Source: Larimichthys crocea
Taxonomy: Eukaryota > Chordata > Actinopteri > Sciaenidae
NCBI RefSeq assembly: GCF_000972845.2
Contig: NC_040013.1
Location: 2,842,642 to 2,906,641, forward strand
Direction of reading: 5' to 3'
DNA: 64,000 nt
This document shows, one piece after another, positions 10,081-22,193 of the stretch. The notes beneath the pieces were generated by a model. It ran no database searches, was not told the origin of the DNA, and saw only the letters and a list, made by a program, of their open reading frames with translations. Position 1 is the first letter of the stretch, and each line of letters begins with the position of its first letter. The position numbers and the translations under genes were made by a program.

Positions 10081-12000
10081 AAGAACAGACAGACAAGGGG
10101 AACAGTCCGCCTACAGATTAAACATGAGATTCAACAATCGTTTTATGATATTACACCAACATGGTCAAGGTTTAGTTTAGTAGTTTAGGTTTAGGCACAA
10201 ACAACATGTTGGTTAGGGTATGATTATGAACTGTCACATATACTCTGTAGATAATCATAACATAAAATAAAATACAAATACTGTGGAGGTGCACTATTCA
10301 AATAAAGTGTTGCCCAGACAAGACATACATACTACATAAACAACTTAAATAGAAAAAACTAAACATGGTATTCGTGTTACCTTTAGAGCAAAAAGGAAAT
10401 CAAGAAGTGCGCTTAATACAGATTTGTATATCATGTTCTGGGCAACGCGATGGAGATGCAAACGGGGTGGAAAAAAAAAAGGAAGGTTGCGTGCCAAAAT
10501 GTCACACTGGAAGAACATTTTATTGAGCATCACGGGAGAGAAACCACAACCTACAATCTGTGAGAGGCAGAACCAAAGGTCAGACCAAATGTCAAACGGA
10601 CCTGGGATCAGTTTTGAAGACGCACACTCGTGTTAGTTTGAGTAATCTTTACGTGGCTCATGAGAGAGTGAAGGCTCTGCTGGTTCAATGACAATGGAAA
10701 CAATAAGGCTGGAGTGCATTAAAAAAAATAACTGGAGAGAAATCAACTTTCTTTAAACCTTTAAATGTTCATGACATCAAATATATGATTCTTGAGAAAT
10801 GAAATGAGACGTTATTCATATAGTTTAAAGTAAAGGTAGTATGCTGCAGTATATCTGTAGTATCATTGTTGTACTTAGTTTCCTGACATTAAACATGTCG
10901 TATTTTATTTAGCAGTGATTTCTCTCCATACTCCTGCACTCCAGCCTCATTACAACTGAACCTGACACTGATTTCAACTTCTAGACAGACAGATGTCTTC
11001 ATTAGCCCAGCAGGAGAATTGTTTTCACAGCCTGTAAATATTCCACCAAAACACATGCAGATACACTTTTTAAATATATATATATATATTAAATATAATA
11101 CGGTGCAATGACCACTAATCTATTTTTATTGTGATTTACTGAGGCTTTGTGGTGTTTTTCTCATTATACTCTGACATGTTTCTGATTTTGTTCACTGCAC
11201 GATTTGGACAGAATATTAGAAACAACTTCATTACTAGTTTATCACAACATGACCACAAGTCGCAGCCTCAGAATGTAAAACACATTTAACACACAAACAG
11301 CTACACGAGTACAAATCTTCTGGTCGCTGCATACAGCATTACTGCCGGTATAGTATAGTATATATGGTATGAATATGTTTTCACTGTGAATCTGTAAACC
11401 ACAGAGAGAGAGAGTCTCATGAACCAAGACCGTCTCTTGTGCATGAAAGGAAAACCTTCATGGACAAAAAGTATGGATTACTTCTGGCTTTTAGGACAGC
11501 AAACTGTACCGCTCCACTGAAAAGGGGCGACAACTTTGACCAATGTTGATTTTTTATGTCTCTCATTTGAGTTTTGTAAAGACATGAAAAATAAAATAAC
11601 TGAATGATGTGTTAGGAGCAGAAATGAGCAAAATATTAAAGATGGAAGATGCCTGCAACATTTTTACGCTTTTATGTATTTCTACATTAACATTCAACCT
11701 AAATATTACAAAGTAAAGTTACTTCATATTACTTATTAATAAAGGATTTTGGGTGCAGCAGTATGGGCCAGGATAAGGGCCCCGCCCATAACCAACTCCT
11801 TCTGAACTGAAAAAAATATTGAGAAGAGAAGTGGTAAGAAATGAACTTGCAGTACTTTTCGTATCAATAAATCTATAGTTCTGGAGTCCAGAACCGAACA
11901 GAACCACTGCTAAACAAAGAAGATCTGCTCTTCTTCCATAGTGCGTCCTCTTAAACACGGAGCTGAGATATGCAGCTCTGGGTAGAAGATGCACACAATT
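10081..12000. other. Intergenic DNA, no gene seen
   Basis: AT-rich sequence with a short TA run near 11077-11090 and GGTTTAGGCACAAACAACAT (10188-10207), which looks like a degraded repeat. No ORF has recognisable homology. Confidence 0.5.
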
Positions 12001-12120
12001 ACTTCAGAGGCGGGTGTGCTTTATTTACATATGCAATATGCATAAGCAAGGTTACTGTGAGGGTGAAATAACTGCGAGATAGAGGGAGAGAAAGAAGGAG
12101 GGGTTTGGTATGAGTGCGAG

Positions 12121-12200
12121 ATGTGTGTGTGTGTGTGTGTACGTGTTTGTGATGGAGAGAGGGTGTGTGTGTGTGTGTATGTGTGTGTGTGTGTGGGGTA
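12121..12200. repeat. Interrupted (GT)n microsatellite
   Basis: Three GT blocks are interrupted by ACGTGTTTGTGATGGAGAGA and similar sequence. A G-rich run follows (12219-12231). Confidence 0.9.
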
Positions 12201-12359
12201 CGAGGAGGTGGGAGTGGTGGTGAGGGGGGGGCAGAAAATTGGTGTTATCAATATTTAACCAACCCTTCCAGCATATTTATGGCAGACAATAGAGCAGACC
12301 TGCAACTGTCTCATGTGAGTGGAAGTGTATTTATTACAGACTGAAATAGAGGCTGTAAA

Positions 12360-12545
12360 TAGGATGTTCATTGATATATCCCCGCCACACATGGACACAC
12401 GGATGGAACGGGTGAAGAGCCCCGCTCGAAACGTTTGATTCCCACCAAAATAAAACGATTAAGATATCTACTAATTGCACAGTCACAACCCCCTGAGTGC
12501 ATCGCAAATATTCATTAGGGAGATATTTGTACATGTGGCGAGCAG
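12360..12545. other. Conserved-element-like block with homeodomain-type cores
   Basis: Unique, complex sequence containing TAATTG (12472-12477) and the imperfect palindrome around CAAATATTCATTAGGGAGAT (12504-12523). It lies in a long gene-free interval beside ier5l. That it is a regulatory element is inference. Confidence 0.3.
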
Positions 12546-12865
12546 ATGTATGTAATTCAATCAGTTTGGAGAAAAAAAGGGGCAATGAAAAGACGGAGAA
12601 GAAATAAAATGTCTGGAGCTTTTCTTTTTTTTTTTTTCTTTCACAGACCCATGGCCTCTCCGAAAATGTTTCCATGTGTTGTGTCTGAGCACACTGAGAG
12701 CAAAGAAGGAAAACATTCTCTCCTCCAAACCACATGCAACAGATTCTTTCTGAAGCCAAATAAATCAACCCTGTGTTTCAGATCATGTGACACTTTTTTT
12801 GTGCTTTGTGTTATTCCCAACATATCCTGTTTCAAACCCCCCCCGTTCCACCTCCAACTCTCTCA

Positions 12866-12896
12866 CACGCACACACACACACACACACACACATTA
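12866..12896. repeat. (CA)n microsatellite
   Basis: A run of CA repeats directly after CTCTCTCACACG. It is a simple repeat. Confidence 0.9.
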
Positions 12897-13277
12897 CCAC
12901 GACACATGCACATTCAGAGTTTCCATTTCCTGTGCGTAAGATCACCTGTACAGACAGAATGGCGTGCTTCAATGCAACATGCTCAGGCAGGAAAACAGGA
13001 AAAGGGAGTTCAAGGGTGTCCAACATGAAATACTCACAGAGTTAGGGGAAACCCAGAGCTCGTGGCAGCACTCCAGTTTCTGAAGACAGTAAGTAAAAGT
13101 TTCTTTTTTTTTTTTTTGCTTTAGCACTGCCATCGTGCGCTCTACTTTGGCTTGTGCAAAAAAATGTTCTAGAAATGTTAAAAAAATCTGGGACGATACA
13201 TACATTTCAGTATAAATTAACAGGATCATGCAGCTTGGATACAGCACAGTATTTTGACAGCTCATGGAATTTTTTTT

Positions 13278-13345
13278 AAAGGAATAGTTCAACATTTTGG
13301 GATTTTGATTTTTTTGCTTTCTTGCTCAAACTTAGACGTGAAGAT
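13278..13345 (+). repeat. Interspersed repeat start (AAAGGAATAGTTCAACATTTT type)
   Basis: The stretch AAAGGAATAGTTCAACATTT is a recurrent teleost repeat terminus as I know it. The copy decays into unrelated sequence within about 70 bp. Confidence 0.5.
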
Positions 13346-13533
13346 TTGTACATACAAATGTAGGATGCAGTTGCATCTAGCGGTGTAATCGCTGCATTGC
13401 ATTCTCCTCACATCACCCTCACCTTCCCAGTGTGAAGGAGAAACAACACTTCTCCTGTCTAGAGTCAGTGTTTAGTTTGTTTGTTCTGGGTTACTGTAGA
13501 AACACAGCGTTTATCACAGCAGCCTCCGTGTAA

Positions 13534-13662
13534 GAGGACCCGCTCCCACTGTAGAATATAAAAAGACAATTTTTAAGTAACAAAATGAAAAGGTTCTTAT
13601 TTTTAGGTGATTATTTATTCCGAAAATAAAGGCCCCAAATCTTAGACACTGGACCTTTAATG
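13534..13662 (+). repeat. Short interspersed repeat, copy 1 (GAGGACCCGCTCCCACTGTA)
   Basis: It begins GAGGACCCGCTCCCACTGTA and ends near CTTAGACACTGGACCTTTAA. The inner part has AAAAGGTTCTTATTTTTAGG. The same design recurs 430 bp downstream. It resembles a common non-autonomous teleost element. Confidence 0.75.
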
Positions 13663-13962
13663 TGTACACTAATCTACTTTTAAGATACAGTGACAATGAA
13701 TCTTTGACTCATTCACACAGAAAGTTAATTTTAGATATTAACCAGTACACGTAGGAAAAGGTATTGTGTTATTTCTTGTGGATTTTAGTGAAATGTCGGT
13801 CGTGAACGAGCCGGTTCAAAGAGCCGGCTCCGGTTCGTGAGCCGTTGAGTGATAGTAGAAAAAAAAGAAGCAGAATTTGGACCCATTTTAAAAAATTTGA
13901 AAACACAAAGGCAGAATGCAGAATTTTGCAAAACATATTGAGCAGGGTCCACGAACAATGAA

Positions 13963-14123
13963 AGAGGACCCGCTCCCACTGTAGATATAAAAGGATCAAT
14001 TATAGGCAACAAAAATAAAAATATTCTTATTTTCAGCTGATTACACAATCATGAAAACATAGTTACAAACATTACAGTCCATGTCCATGCCTTATTCTGA
14101 AATCCTACACACTGGACCTTTAA
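13963..14123 (+). repeat. Short interspersed repeat, copy 2
   Basis: It shares GAGGACCCGCTCCCACTGTA and the terminal ACACACTGGACCTTTAA with copy 1 in the same orientation. The middle is longer (CAGCTGATTACACAATC and more). Confidence 0.75.
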
Positions 14124-14179
14124 CTTAGCTTAAAGACTAGAAACAGGGTTGTGTTCAAAGGTAAAAGAAGATGAATAGT

Positions 14180-14660
14180 CTCCACTAGTGGTTCGATACC
14201 AAGTAAATATGAGCCAGTATCGCAGATACTGATACTTTTCAATAAAAAGGTGGATGCATCATTGAATTGCTAAATCTCAATTAATTTTCATGACCTTGAG
14301 TGTTTTTGTGATGTTTCCTTTTTATTATGAAATAGTTAAAACTCTTCCTCTATGCCTTTCTTCTGTTGTATTCTTTTCTAGGAAACAGGCACGCACTGTC
14401 CGTGCTGATGAACCTGAGCCGGTAACTTTGTTTGTTTGTTTGTTTGTTTGTTTGCTTTGTGCGTCTAAGTCACGTGACGGAGCAACATCTAAACACAAGA
14501 GGCGGGACGTGGAGCAAAGTGTGCGACCTGTCTGTTTCCTCTTTCCACTGCAAACAAGAGCGGAACTTAAAGTAAAGAATCGATGTCACCAGGCTGGTAT
14601 GGATCCAATACCGACTTGGTATCGATACTATCGATATTTGGATCGATCCGCCCCACTCGT
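14180..14660. repeat. Probable decayed DNA element with GATCGATCC-type ends
   Basis: The left part has TGGTTCGATACCAAG. The right part has TTGGTATCGATACTATCGAT and GGATCGATCCGCC, which echo it in inverse order. A (TTTG)7 run lies inside (14427-14454). Boundaries are uncertain, and no transposase was recognised. Confidence 0.4.
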
Positions 14661-14829
14661 CTCCACCTACACTAGTGTTTCTGTGCAGCTATACTAGCAG
14701 TGTTTGTAACATGCAAACATGTTGAAGTCTTCACAGTAACAATGATAACGTGCTTATCTTAGTTAGGCAGGATAACATTTTCTAAATAGGTTATTTGTTT
14801 TGAGTGAGATCAATACTATGTGAAGTTGG

Positions 14830-14965
14830 CTTTAGCTTAGCATATATACTGGAAACAAGGGAAACCAGCTGGTGCGGCCGGGTCAAAAGATAAAACAAGA
14901 TTCAGAAACTAGAAACTAGAGACGATGCCAACATGCTCATGTTTAGCAAGTTTAAGTCTTAGTAA
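14830..14965 (+). repeat. Interspersed repeat fragment (TTAGCTTAGCATA type)
   Basis: TTTAGCTTAGCATATATACT and GGAAACAAGGGAAACCAGCT match a recurrent motif also seen at 14121-14147 and at 15088-15111. They are probably pieces of one dispersed family. Confidence 0.5.
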
Positions 14966-15111
14966 AGCATGCGAACATGTTTTACTCAGGTTGTGAAATA
15001 TGTTTTTATGTTTTCTTTCCAGCTGATGGACACCCCACATCACGTCTATATGTCAAATATGAAGCAAGACCCAATTGTCTATTAGTGTAGCTTAGCATAA
15101 AGACTGGAAAT

Positions 15112-15557
15112 TACCGTAATTTTTGGACTATAAGCTGCTACTTTTTTCACATGGGCCAACAGCCACTGGACTCTATAGCAGTAAACGCAAAAATGAGACG
15201 GACGTGGGGAAAGATTATGCGGCGAAAAACACACTAGTTTTGATTTTTGAACTGTCATGTGCGCATATGCATATGATGCAGCTTTTAAGTTAAAGGCATT
15301 CGATCTGGCCGTCAAAGAAAGGAAATAGAGCTACTGCACGTGATCTTGGCATCCCGTGTTGGTGCCGTACTGACGATTTTAAGGCACAGTTTGAATGTGT
15401 CTTAAATTAAAACAAAAAAAAAAAGTGTAAATATCATATCATATCATAAAAGCTTATATTCAGGTGCGGCCTATATATGCACAAAATGTATTTTCTTTTA
15501 AAATTTAGCTGGTGCGGCTTAGATTCAGGTGCGCTCAATAGTCTGAATATTACGGTA
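15112..15557 (+). mobile_element. MITE with TACCGTAAT terminal repeats carrying a helix-turn-helix relic
   Basis: The left end is TACCGTAATTTTTGGACTAT and the right end read in reverse is TACCGTAATATTCAGACTAT, an inverted repeat of about 20 bp with few mismatches, 446 bp overall. It sits inside another repeat of the TTAGCATAAAGACTGGAAA type (from 15088). On the plus strand at 15259-15345 a psq/pogo-like N-terminal DNA-binding segment can be read: DAAFKLKAFDLAVKE, then after a one-base frameshift GNRATARDLGI. This suggests an internally deleted derivative of a transposase-bearing element, not a functional gene. Confidence 0.75.
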
Positions 15558-15859
15558 GGTGCCTAAGGTGCTAAATGTACCAGCATTCACTGTTTTACCT
15601 CATTTGTTTAATATTTACACAACAAATAAGCAGATTGCACAAAAGGTTGAACTTTTCCTTTAAGCATTCCATATTTTCCTGACATACTTTCTCATATATC
15701 CTTGTTTTTTCCCCCCCTTTAATACTATCCATATGTTTCACTCTGCATGTCTCATTGTACCTTGCAGTTCTAACTATATGTGACATACCATACTGATCAA
15801 TCGCCCCGGTTCTCTGTGGGGTAACACAGTGTTCCCCTGTGCATCTGACAGCCATCCCT

Positions 15860-16320
15860 AGCCCATTTACTGTCAAATGGGCTCCGCTCTCTTTGCCTGA
15901 GCTCAGATGCAGATTTATGCCAGAGCAATGCCGGTTCTTGCATATTAGATGAAAGCCTTGTTTGCATATACCCGCTCTCTCTCTCTCTCCTCCCCACCCT
16001 CCCTCCCCTCTTCTTCACTCCCCCCCTCTCTCTTTCTCTCTCTTCCTTTTTTCTGAGGCGTCACTTTAATATGTATGCAAATGGGCTGCGCTCCACGGGC
16101 AGATATGTGTGGAGTCCTGTCCTGCAGTCAGGAGGTGTAGGAGAGATTGTGTTTGTATTTATGAGGCATGGGCCCTGCCGCTCTTGGGAGAGAAAACGCT
16201 GCGAGTAGTGTGGTGGAGGCTCTGCAGTGCAGGCAGAATGCAGATATGCCAATAACAGAGGTCATGGTTGTCACTAATGATAAGAGGAGACAATTAGACA
16301 ATAGCATAGCTGTAATGTAA
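15860..16320. other. Conserved-element-like block with octamer sites
   Basis: A perfect POU octamer ATGCAAAT lies at 16075-16082, and a one-mismatch reverse octamer GTTTGCAT lies at 15960-15967. Further unique sequence with AATGATAAGAGGAGACAATT follows at about 16275-16294. A CT-rich run (15972-16045) interrupts the block. A regulatory role is inferred, not shown. Confidence 0.3.
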
Positions 16321-17811
16321 CCTCCCCCTTACACCCTCTTATATGCACACATGCACACATACATGCATGCATACAGGAACTAACAAACAAACACACAAGT
16401 CCTCGTATCGCTGCTCTGGCATGAAGCGAGCCAAGAGGAGGAGATGCTGCTGCTTCTTCTTCTGGAATGTTCTGTGTGTTGCGGCAGCTCTTCTCCTCGA
16501 GCTTTAGCTCGACCAGGATGGGCAGTCCCGGGCAAAAAAAAATCTATCGATTCCCGTGCATCCCTCATGGGGGTGAGGCTCACTGTCAGGAGGGGGGCTG
16601 AGGCAGAGGAGACAAGGTCAGGTCACCTCATGAGAGAGGCACCCTTAACCCATTTCATCAGTCTGATGCGTCCCAGACAGGCCCTCAAAAAAAAGCCTGT
16701 GATCGATAACCGGTAGGAACGGGGAATAAATAAATAGATCAACGTACCGGCTCCTGTCGGCTCGTACTATCTTTTACTTGTTTTAACGAAATCACACGGA
16801 GGATCTAGTTTCAAATCAAATGAATTCATTTCAGATGTGTAATGTGAAATTATAGAAAAAAAACTCTCAATGACAGCAACAATGAATGCCTGGTATTATG
16901 TTCAAGACATAATAATATCTTGGCTCGGTGCCAATCAGTGATCTACTAAAGGCAACACACACACACAGAACTGTGTGCAAATCAAATGTCTGTTTCCTCT
17001 CTCTCACACACACACACACACACATCCCCTTCCTCCATCATGAATAAACCATACTGTGTCTATGAGTCATATACCACCCCCACATCCCTCTCTAACCCAC
17101 TCCCCCTATTCGCCGCTGCAAGAGTAAAAAACGCTAATTAACGTGATGGCTAGCTCCAGCTCCTGTCAGCAGCTTGTGGGGGCCTCTCAACCAGCCAGGC
17201 TCCACTGGTCTCTGGTTTTAGCAGCTCTCTCTCTCTCTCTCTCTCCCTCTCACCCTCCCCAGCCGCCATCTCTGGAGAACCGGGGCCCCTCATTCATATT
17301 CAGCCCCAGTCGCAGGCACCTGGAAGCAGCCAGCACCAGCACCTCCACCAGCACCACTCAACCCCCACAGTGTCTATCACGCAAGCCCCCCAGTTGAGCC
17401 CACCTCCTGTCAATGCATGGACAACCCCCCCCCACACACACTGCTGGTAAAAACACACCCATTTACCCCCCTCACACACACACAATTGTTACATTTTCTT
17501 AAAACCAGGAGCCTAAACTGGAAAAACTCCATTTAGGAGATGTGGGAGCTCGAAACTCCATCTAGGAGATGACACAACCCAACTGATGGGTTGAATCACC
17601 CAACGGTGGCGAGAGAGAGGGATGGAGGGAGGGAGGGAGAAAGAAAGAGAGAGAGGGAGAGAGGAGCTGCATGCCTTGGTGGACTAGCTCGGTAACCATG
17701 ACAACGCAGCCGGGAGAGCAAGAAACAGGAACATACAGAATCTGTTTCTGCTGAGACTTGCACATGTGGCACAGTGCTGCTTCTCCTCCGAGAAGAAACG
17801 AAGGGGAGGCG

Positions 17812-17849
<38 letters not shown>

Positions 17850-17883
17850 GCCCTTATGAAACATACATGCCTGCTGCTGCTGC

Positions 17884-17917
<34 letters not shown>

Positions 17918-17983
17918 AAACTCACATCGCCTGTCCTAGTCACTCAGTGAGTCACAGCACAAAAGACATTATGGTGAAACTGA

Positions 17984-18020
<37 letters not shown>

Positions 18021-19000
18021 AAACACAAGCCAGTGTTTAGTGGCGAGCTTTTTGTCCTCATTTTTTCCAGCTACTGAACACGGAGAGGTGGAGGTTGGTG
18101 TGCAGTGTGAAAGAGAAAAAGATGGAATGGAAAATATAAAAAAAGGAAATAAAAGGGTAAAATTCCCCCCTCTACAGCCGTTGTTTTTTGCCTATTTTCT
18201 TTCCCTTCTGTCTCTCCGCCGCTCCCCTTCTGCCTTGTCTTTTCTCTTTCCCTCCTGCTCCCTCTTTCTACAGGCTCAGTCTAACCTCCCCCTCCCCTTT
18301 CCTCAAGGGAATAAAGGTCGTAACGCAAATGATTACTCAAACCCGAGTTGCCATAGAAACGCGGCCACGTGACTAGAGCAGGCATGCATAGACCACAACA
18401 AAGAGGTGGATCAGGAACCAGAGCGTTGGAAAGAGCTGTAGCTCGCCTTACTGGTGCCTCAGTGCATTTCACTCAAACTCTCCTTTTTTTAAAAATAGTG
18501 CGAGCAGCATGAAAACGCAGAGAGGGGAGAGGGAGAACGACACTGTGAAAAGAGCTCGGGAACACGAGAGAGAGAGAGAGAGAGAGAGAGGGGCTGTAAT
18601 GAATCTAGGCTGTAACACTGCAGTGTGCCATATATTCTACCATTCACTAGCATACCAAGGGTGTGTCCTATTCATCATGTCCTTCTCAGAGGCAGAGCTC
18701 AGGCGCCAGTTGTCTGGAATTTCTGTGAAATGGCGTCAGTTGTAGAAATGTAGAGGGTGGTGGATTTGGTGCGCTTCTAAAATAAGAAGCCGGAGTGTGG
18801 AACTTTAACTTTTCGGTGGCGCTTTACACAAAATTATTGCCCCCTCGAAGAACAAGAGCACGTCTGTGTTGATACTAGTATGCAGCGGCGTGGTTACGTG
18901 ACTTGTTTCTTTCCAAAGAGTTAAATTCTGCGAGGAAAATAACATCGAATGGATGTTAAAGTGGGCAAAAAAGTAGCATAATCGAGGAAAGTAACATCTT
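16321..19000. other. Microsatellite-rich intergenic DNA
   Basis: Simple repeats: (CA)n at 17006-17023, (CT)n at 17225-17246, purine GGGA/GAGA tract at 17608-17665, (TG)n at 17813-17846, (CT)n at 17885-17912, (AC)n at 17986-18019, (GA)n at 18565-18590. No coding sequence is recognised. The ORFs crossing these tracts are low-complexity artefacts. Confidence 0.8.
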
Positions 19001-21060
19001 TAACACTTGGCGTGTTTGTCCTTCGATCCAGCCCTCGAGCTGACTGAAAACTGTAAATGCTGGTGAGCACAGCAGACGGTATGTGTCAATCTAAAACCAG
19101 GAACAGACACCTGGAGCACGCTGAGAAGGTGGCCTGCCCCAACAGGATTCAGTCATCCTGCATCCAATCCACCCCCACTGAGATTAGTCCTGTGCCCTGG
19201 GTGAACCCGGCGACCTGCAGACATCTCTCAGGGACGGATGAGAAAAGAACCAACACACACAACTGAGCCAGTAATCTTATAGGAGAGAAATAAATAAATA
19301 AATAAGTCATCTGTATGGAAGCCAGCAGAAGTGCATTGACATCCAGTGAGAATTTGCTTTTATATTAACAGCCGTTAATTTCGGAGAGCTCCATCAACAC
19401 GAGCGGAGCAGTTGGATGGGGTACATTTCTTTCTGATGAAGTCACCACATCTGCGGTTATGAACACTGTGTTTCAATGTCTGCGCTCTCTTTCGCTCTTT
19501 CTTTCCCCCCTCTCTCTCCTTCTCACACACACACACACTTGCCTCCACACCAGCACTAACGTAGATGTAACCACATAAACACACAAAAAGAGGTGTGTGT
19601 GTGTGTGTGAGCCCCTCACTCACTCACTCACTGACTGACGGACTGACTGCTGGACATTTCCCTCCAAAGTCCACCTCAAATCCCGTGAGGTTTTCAGGCA
19701 GCAGCTGAGTGTTCAGTGATGTCTGCAATTATCCCGTGTCTAGACATTGTCTAGTGAAAGACAAGGAGATGCACAGTCGGCACAGGCTGCGCTCTATAGA
19801 AGAAGAAAGAGGCCTGGAATAGACCACAATGCCTTTCAGTTAGTGACGTGGTGGTAAATGAAAAGGTTAGGGCCTCAGCAGGAACTCAGCCAACAGGCAG
19901 CGACCGACAGAACGACAACAAAAAAACAGCAGAATTATGTGGAAATAATTCCGGTTATTTTCTAAATTTAAGCTGTTATGATCCAGTTTCATGAATTCAT
20001 ATGAGTCAGTGCAGCCCTAGTTTGAGTCAATGGAATTAAATCGGGTCTTTGTGGGTTTATCCTTCAAAACATCTACTCAACTGTGCGTTATTAGATGTCC
20101 TTGTGCTCTAATCTTTTTCCAAAGTGTGACACGAATCTAGCTTCCACATCCTTCAGCCTGTAGTGCCGGTAAACAGAAAAGATGGTGGCAAGGACGTCGA
20201 AGAACGGAGAGCGGAAAAAAAGTAAAGAAATACAGAAAAGAGAGAACGGAGAGCGGAAAAAAAGTAAAGAAATACAGAAAAGAGATCGTCTGAAGAAAGA
20301 ATAACTAAGCATGTTATACATGTTATATAAGGGTTTGATTTCGCAAAGCAAACATTCAGATTTTAAAGTTGTTGTTTGTTTTTTTTTATCTTAAACTTTT
20401 CCAGCAGACGTCACGTTATTATCTTATTCTTGGAACGGCTCCTTCTATGTATGAAAAGGCCGATTCGAAGAAGAGAATAACAAATAAAAAAAAAGAAACA
20501 AGAGAAAACACGCAGGAGCTCGAAGCAACGGTTCAAAGATACAATGAGAGAGCGGTGAGAGGGGAAGGCTGTGAGAGAATGAGCAGGTGTGGTGGGGAAA
20601 GACCCATGGGCTTCGGGGAGAGAGAATAGATCAATAACTAATTTCAGTACCGAGCTTCACTCGCACAGTTTTCCAATAAAGGCTGGATGGAGAGTACTGG
20701 CTTAGCCCTCCCTCCCCCCCAACACTATCTCTATTCTATCGCCTGCTACATGCAGGGATTGGACTCTTTTTATCTCCAGCGTTGTTGGTTGGGTGGATTA
20801 TGTTCCTACAGCTAGTGTATTGTATAAATGTAATCCAACGTTGCCTTTCCTATTTCCATGTGTCCTCCATGAGTGCTCCCACTACCATTCCACCTATACC
20901 AGCTCTGTAACTTTTTTTTTCCTTCCCCTCTCTCACTGCTCTGCCTCCTGCAACCCCCTCCCTTCCCTTCCCTTCCTTCACTCCCTCCCTCCCTCCTTTC
21001 GACCAGGGCCAGTGTTGAGGTTTTGTCAAGAGATTGAGACAGACAGGAGAGTGAAGCGTG
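19001..21060. other. Intergenic DNA, no gene seen
   Basis: It contains a (CA)n/(GT)n pair near 19526-19609 and a perfect 42-bp tandem duplication (20202-20285, listed separately). Poly-pyrimidine stretches lie near 20920-21000. No recognisable coding sequence is present. Confidence 0.5.
20202..20285. repeat. Perfect 42-bp tandem duplication
   Basis: GAACGGAGAGCGGAAAAAAA begins at 20202 and again at 20244. The two 42-bp units look identical, so the duplication is recent or conversion-maintained. Confidence 0.9.
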
Positions 21061-21070
21061 TGTCATGCAG

Positions 21071-21072
<2 letters not shown>

Positions 21073-21105
<33 letters not shown>
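21073..21105 (+). repeat. (CTG)11 trinucleotide repeat
   Basis: Eleven uninterrupted CTG units are followed by AGGCTCTTCTCCTCAGAGGC. A plus-strand frame runs through the repeat as poly-Ala and continues about 40 codons, but it has no recognisable homology and no clear splice context. Confidence 0.9.
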
Positions 21106-21249
21106 AGGCTCTTCTCCTCAGAGGCTGTGACCTAGATAACCAAGAGGAGCTGGAGCGCTTGCAAGCCTTGGAGCCACTCCAGCTCCAGCAATGTCAGGAA
21201 GGGGTTAGTTGTGTAACACAATGTCCTATTTAGTTTGCTCGTCACACAC

Positions 21250-22193
21250 ACATGCACACATGGACGCAAACACACATACGATGGTACCCTATGGTGTTCT
21301 ACCATCGTGGTGTATTTCTTCAAGGCTCTGTTTGTTTATCACCAAAGACAGGATGTTAGGAATAGGGTTGTTTTTGCATGCGAGGGAGCAGGAGAAGAGG
21401 AAGAGGGGGCCCTAAATTCATCTGATTTTAAATGTGAGCATTAAGAATGCTTGGTAAAACTTTCCATGCCGGCAGCCACTGCAGCTATGTCACAGTGAAA
21501 CCATGTCAAGACACACTCTTGCTTCTTTATTTTAGCATTCACTGCTACTCAGCTGATGTTTGGTGTATGAACACAAGCATGAGGTAAATATAGAGCACCA
21601 ATTATTCCCCCCCACATAACACACATCCAGTGAGCTCGGGAGTCATATTCGGCGCTGCGCTGCCCCTAACTGGTCAATCGCAAGCAGCAAATATGTTGAC
21701 AAACAGAAAAATGATGTCAAAGCGGATAGAAGAGGACACGGACGGTCAAGATACACGACTGTTTTATTGGTCCACCTTCATGTGAAGTGAGAAGATACAC
21801 GACTTTCACAGTACGCCATCGCCACCATCATCATCATCACGTTGGAGGAGATGAAATATAAACGGAGCTGCAACAACAGTAATGGGCTGCGCTGTGAATA
21901 ACTAAAATGTTTGACCCCTCCGACATCAGAGCCGCGTCTGAGACGCAAGAGCAACACTGCCATCTGGTGGCTTTTGTTTTGTACCGCAGCTTCCTTTACA
22001 TGTCGCTCAGCTGCCACAGATGCTGAACCACGACGTCAAAGGCAAATGTGTACAGACATTACTCTGTGCCTTGAAGCATACACGTATCTGTCTGTAAATT
22101 TGGCACAGACAACACACAACATGACGTCAAGAAAGACTTTCAGATTGATGATTTCTGTCTTCTTTCAGTTAGAATGAGCAGCAGCTTGTGTCG
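21250..22193. other. asb6 3' flank and 3' UTR
   Basis: A minus-strand AATAAA lies at 21763-21768, about 425 nt beyond the asb6 stop, making a plausible polyadenylation signal. An ATC trinucleotide run lies at about 21827-21840. Nothing else is recognised. Confidence 0.5.

Noticed and set aside
12546..13028. 160-codon plus-strand ORF
   Set aside because: It crosses a poly-T run and a (CA)n microsatellite and has no domain similarity.
20793..21233. 146-codon plus-strand ORF with poly-Ala
   Set aside because: Poly-Ala comes from the CTG repeat; the rest is pyrimidine-rich and has no recognisable similarity.
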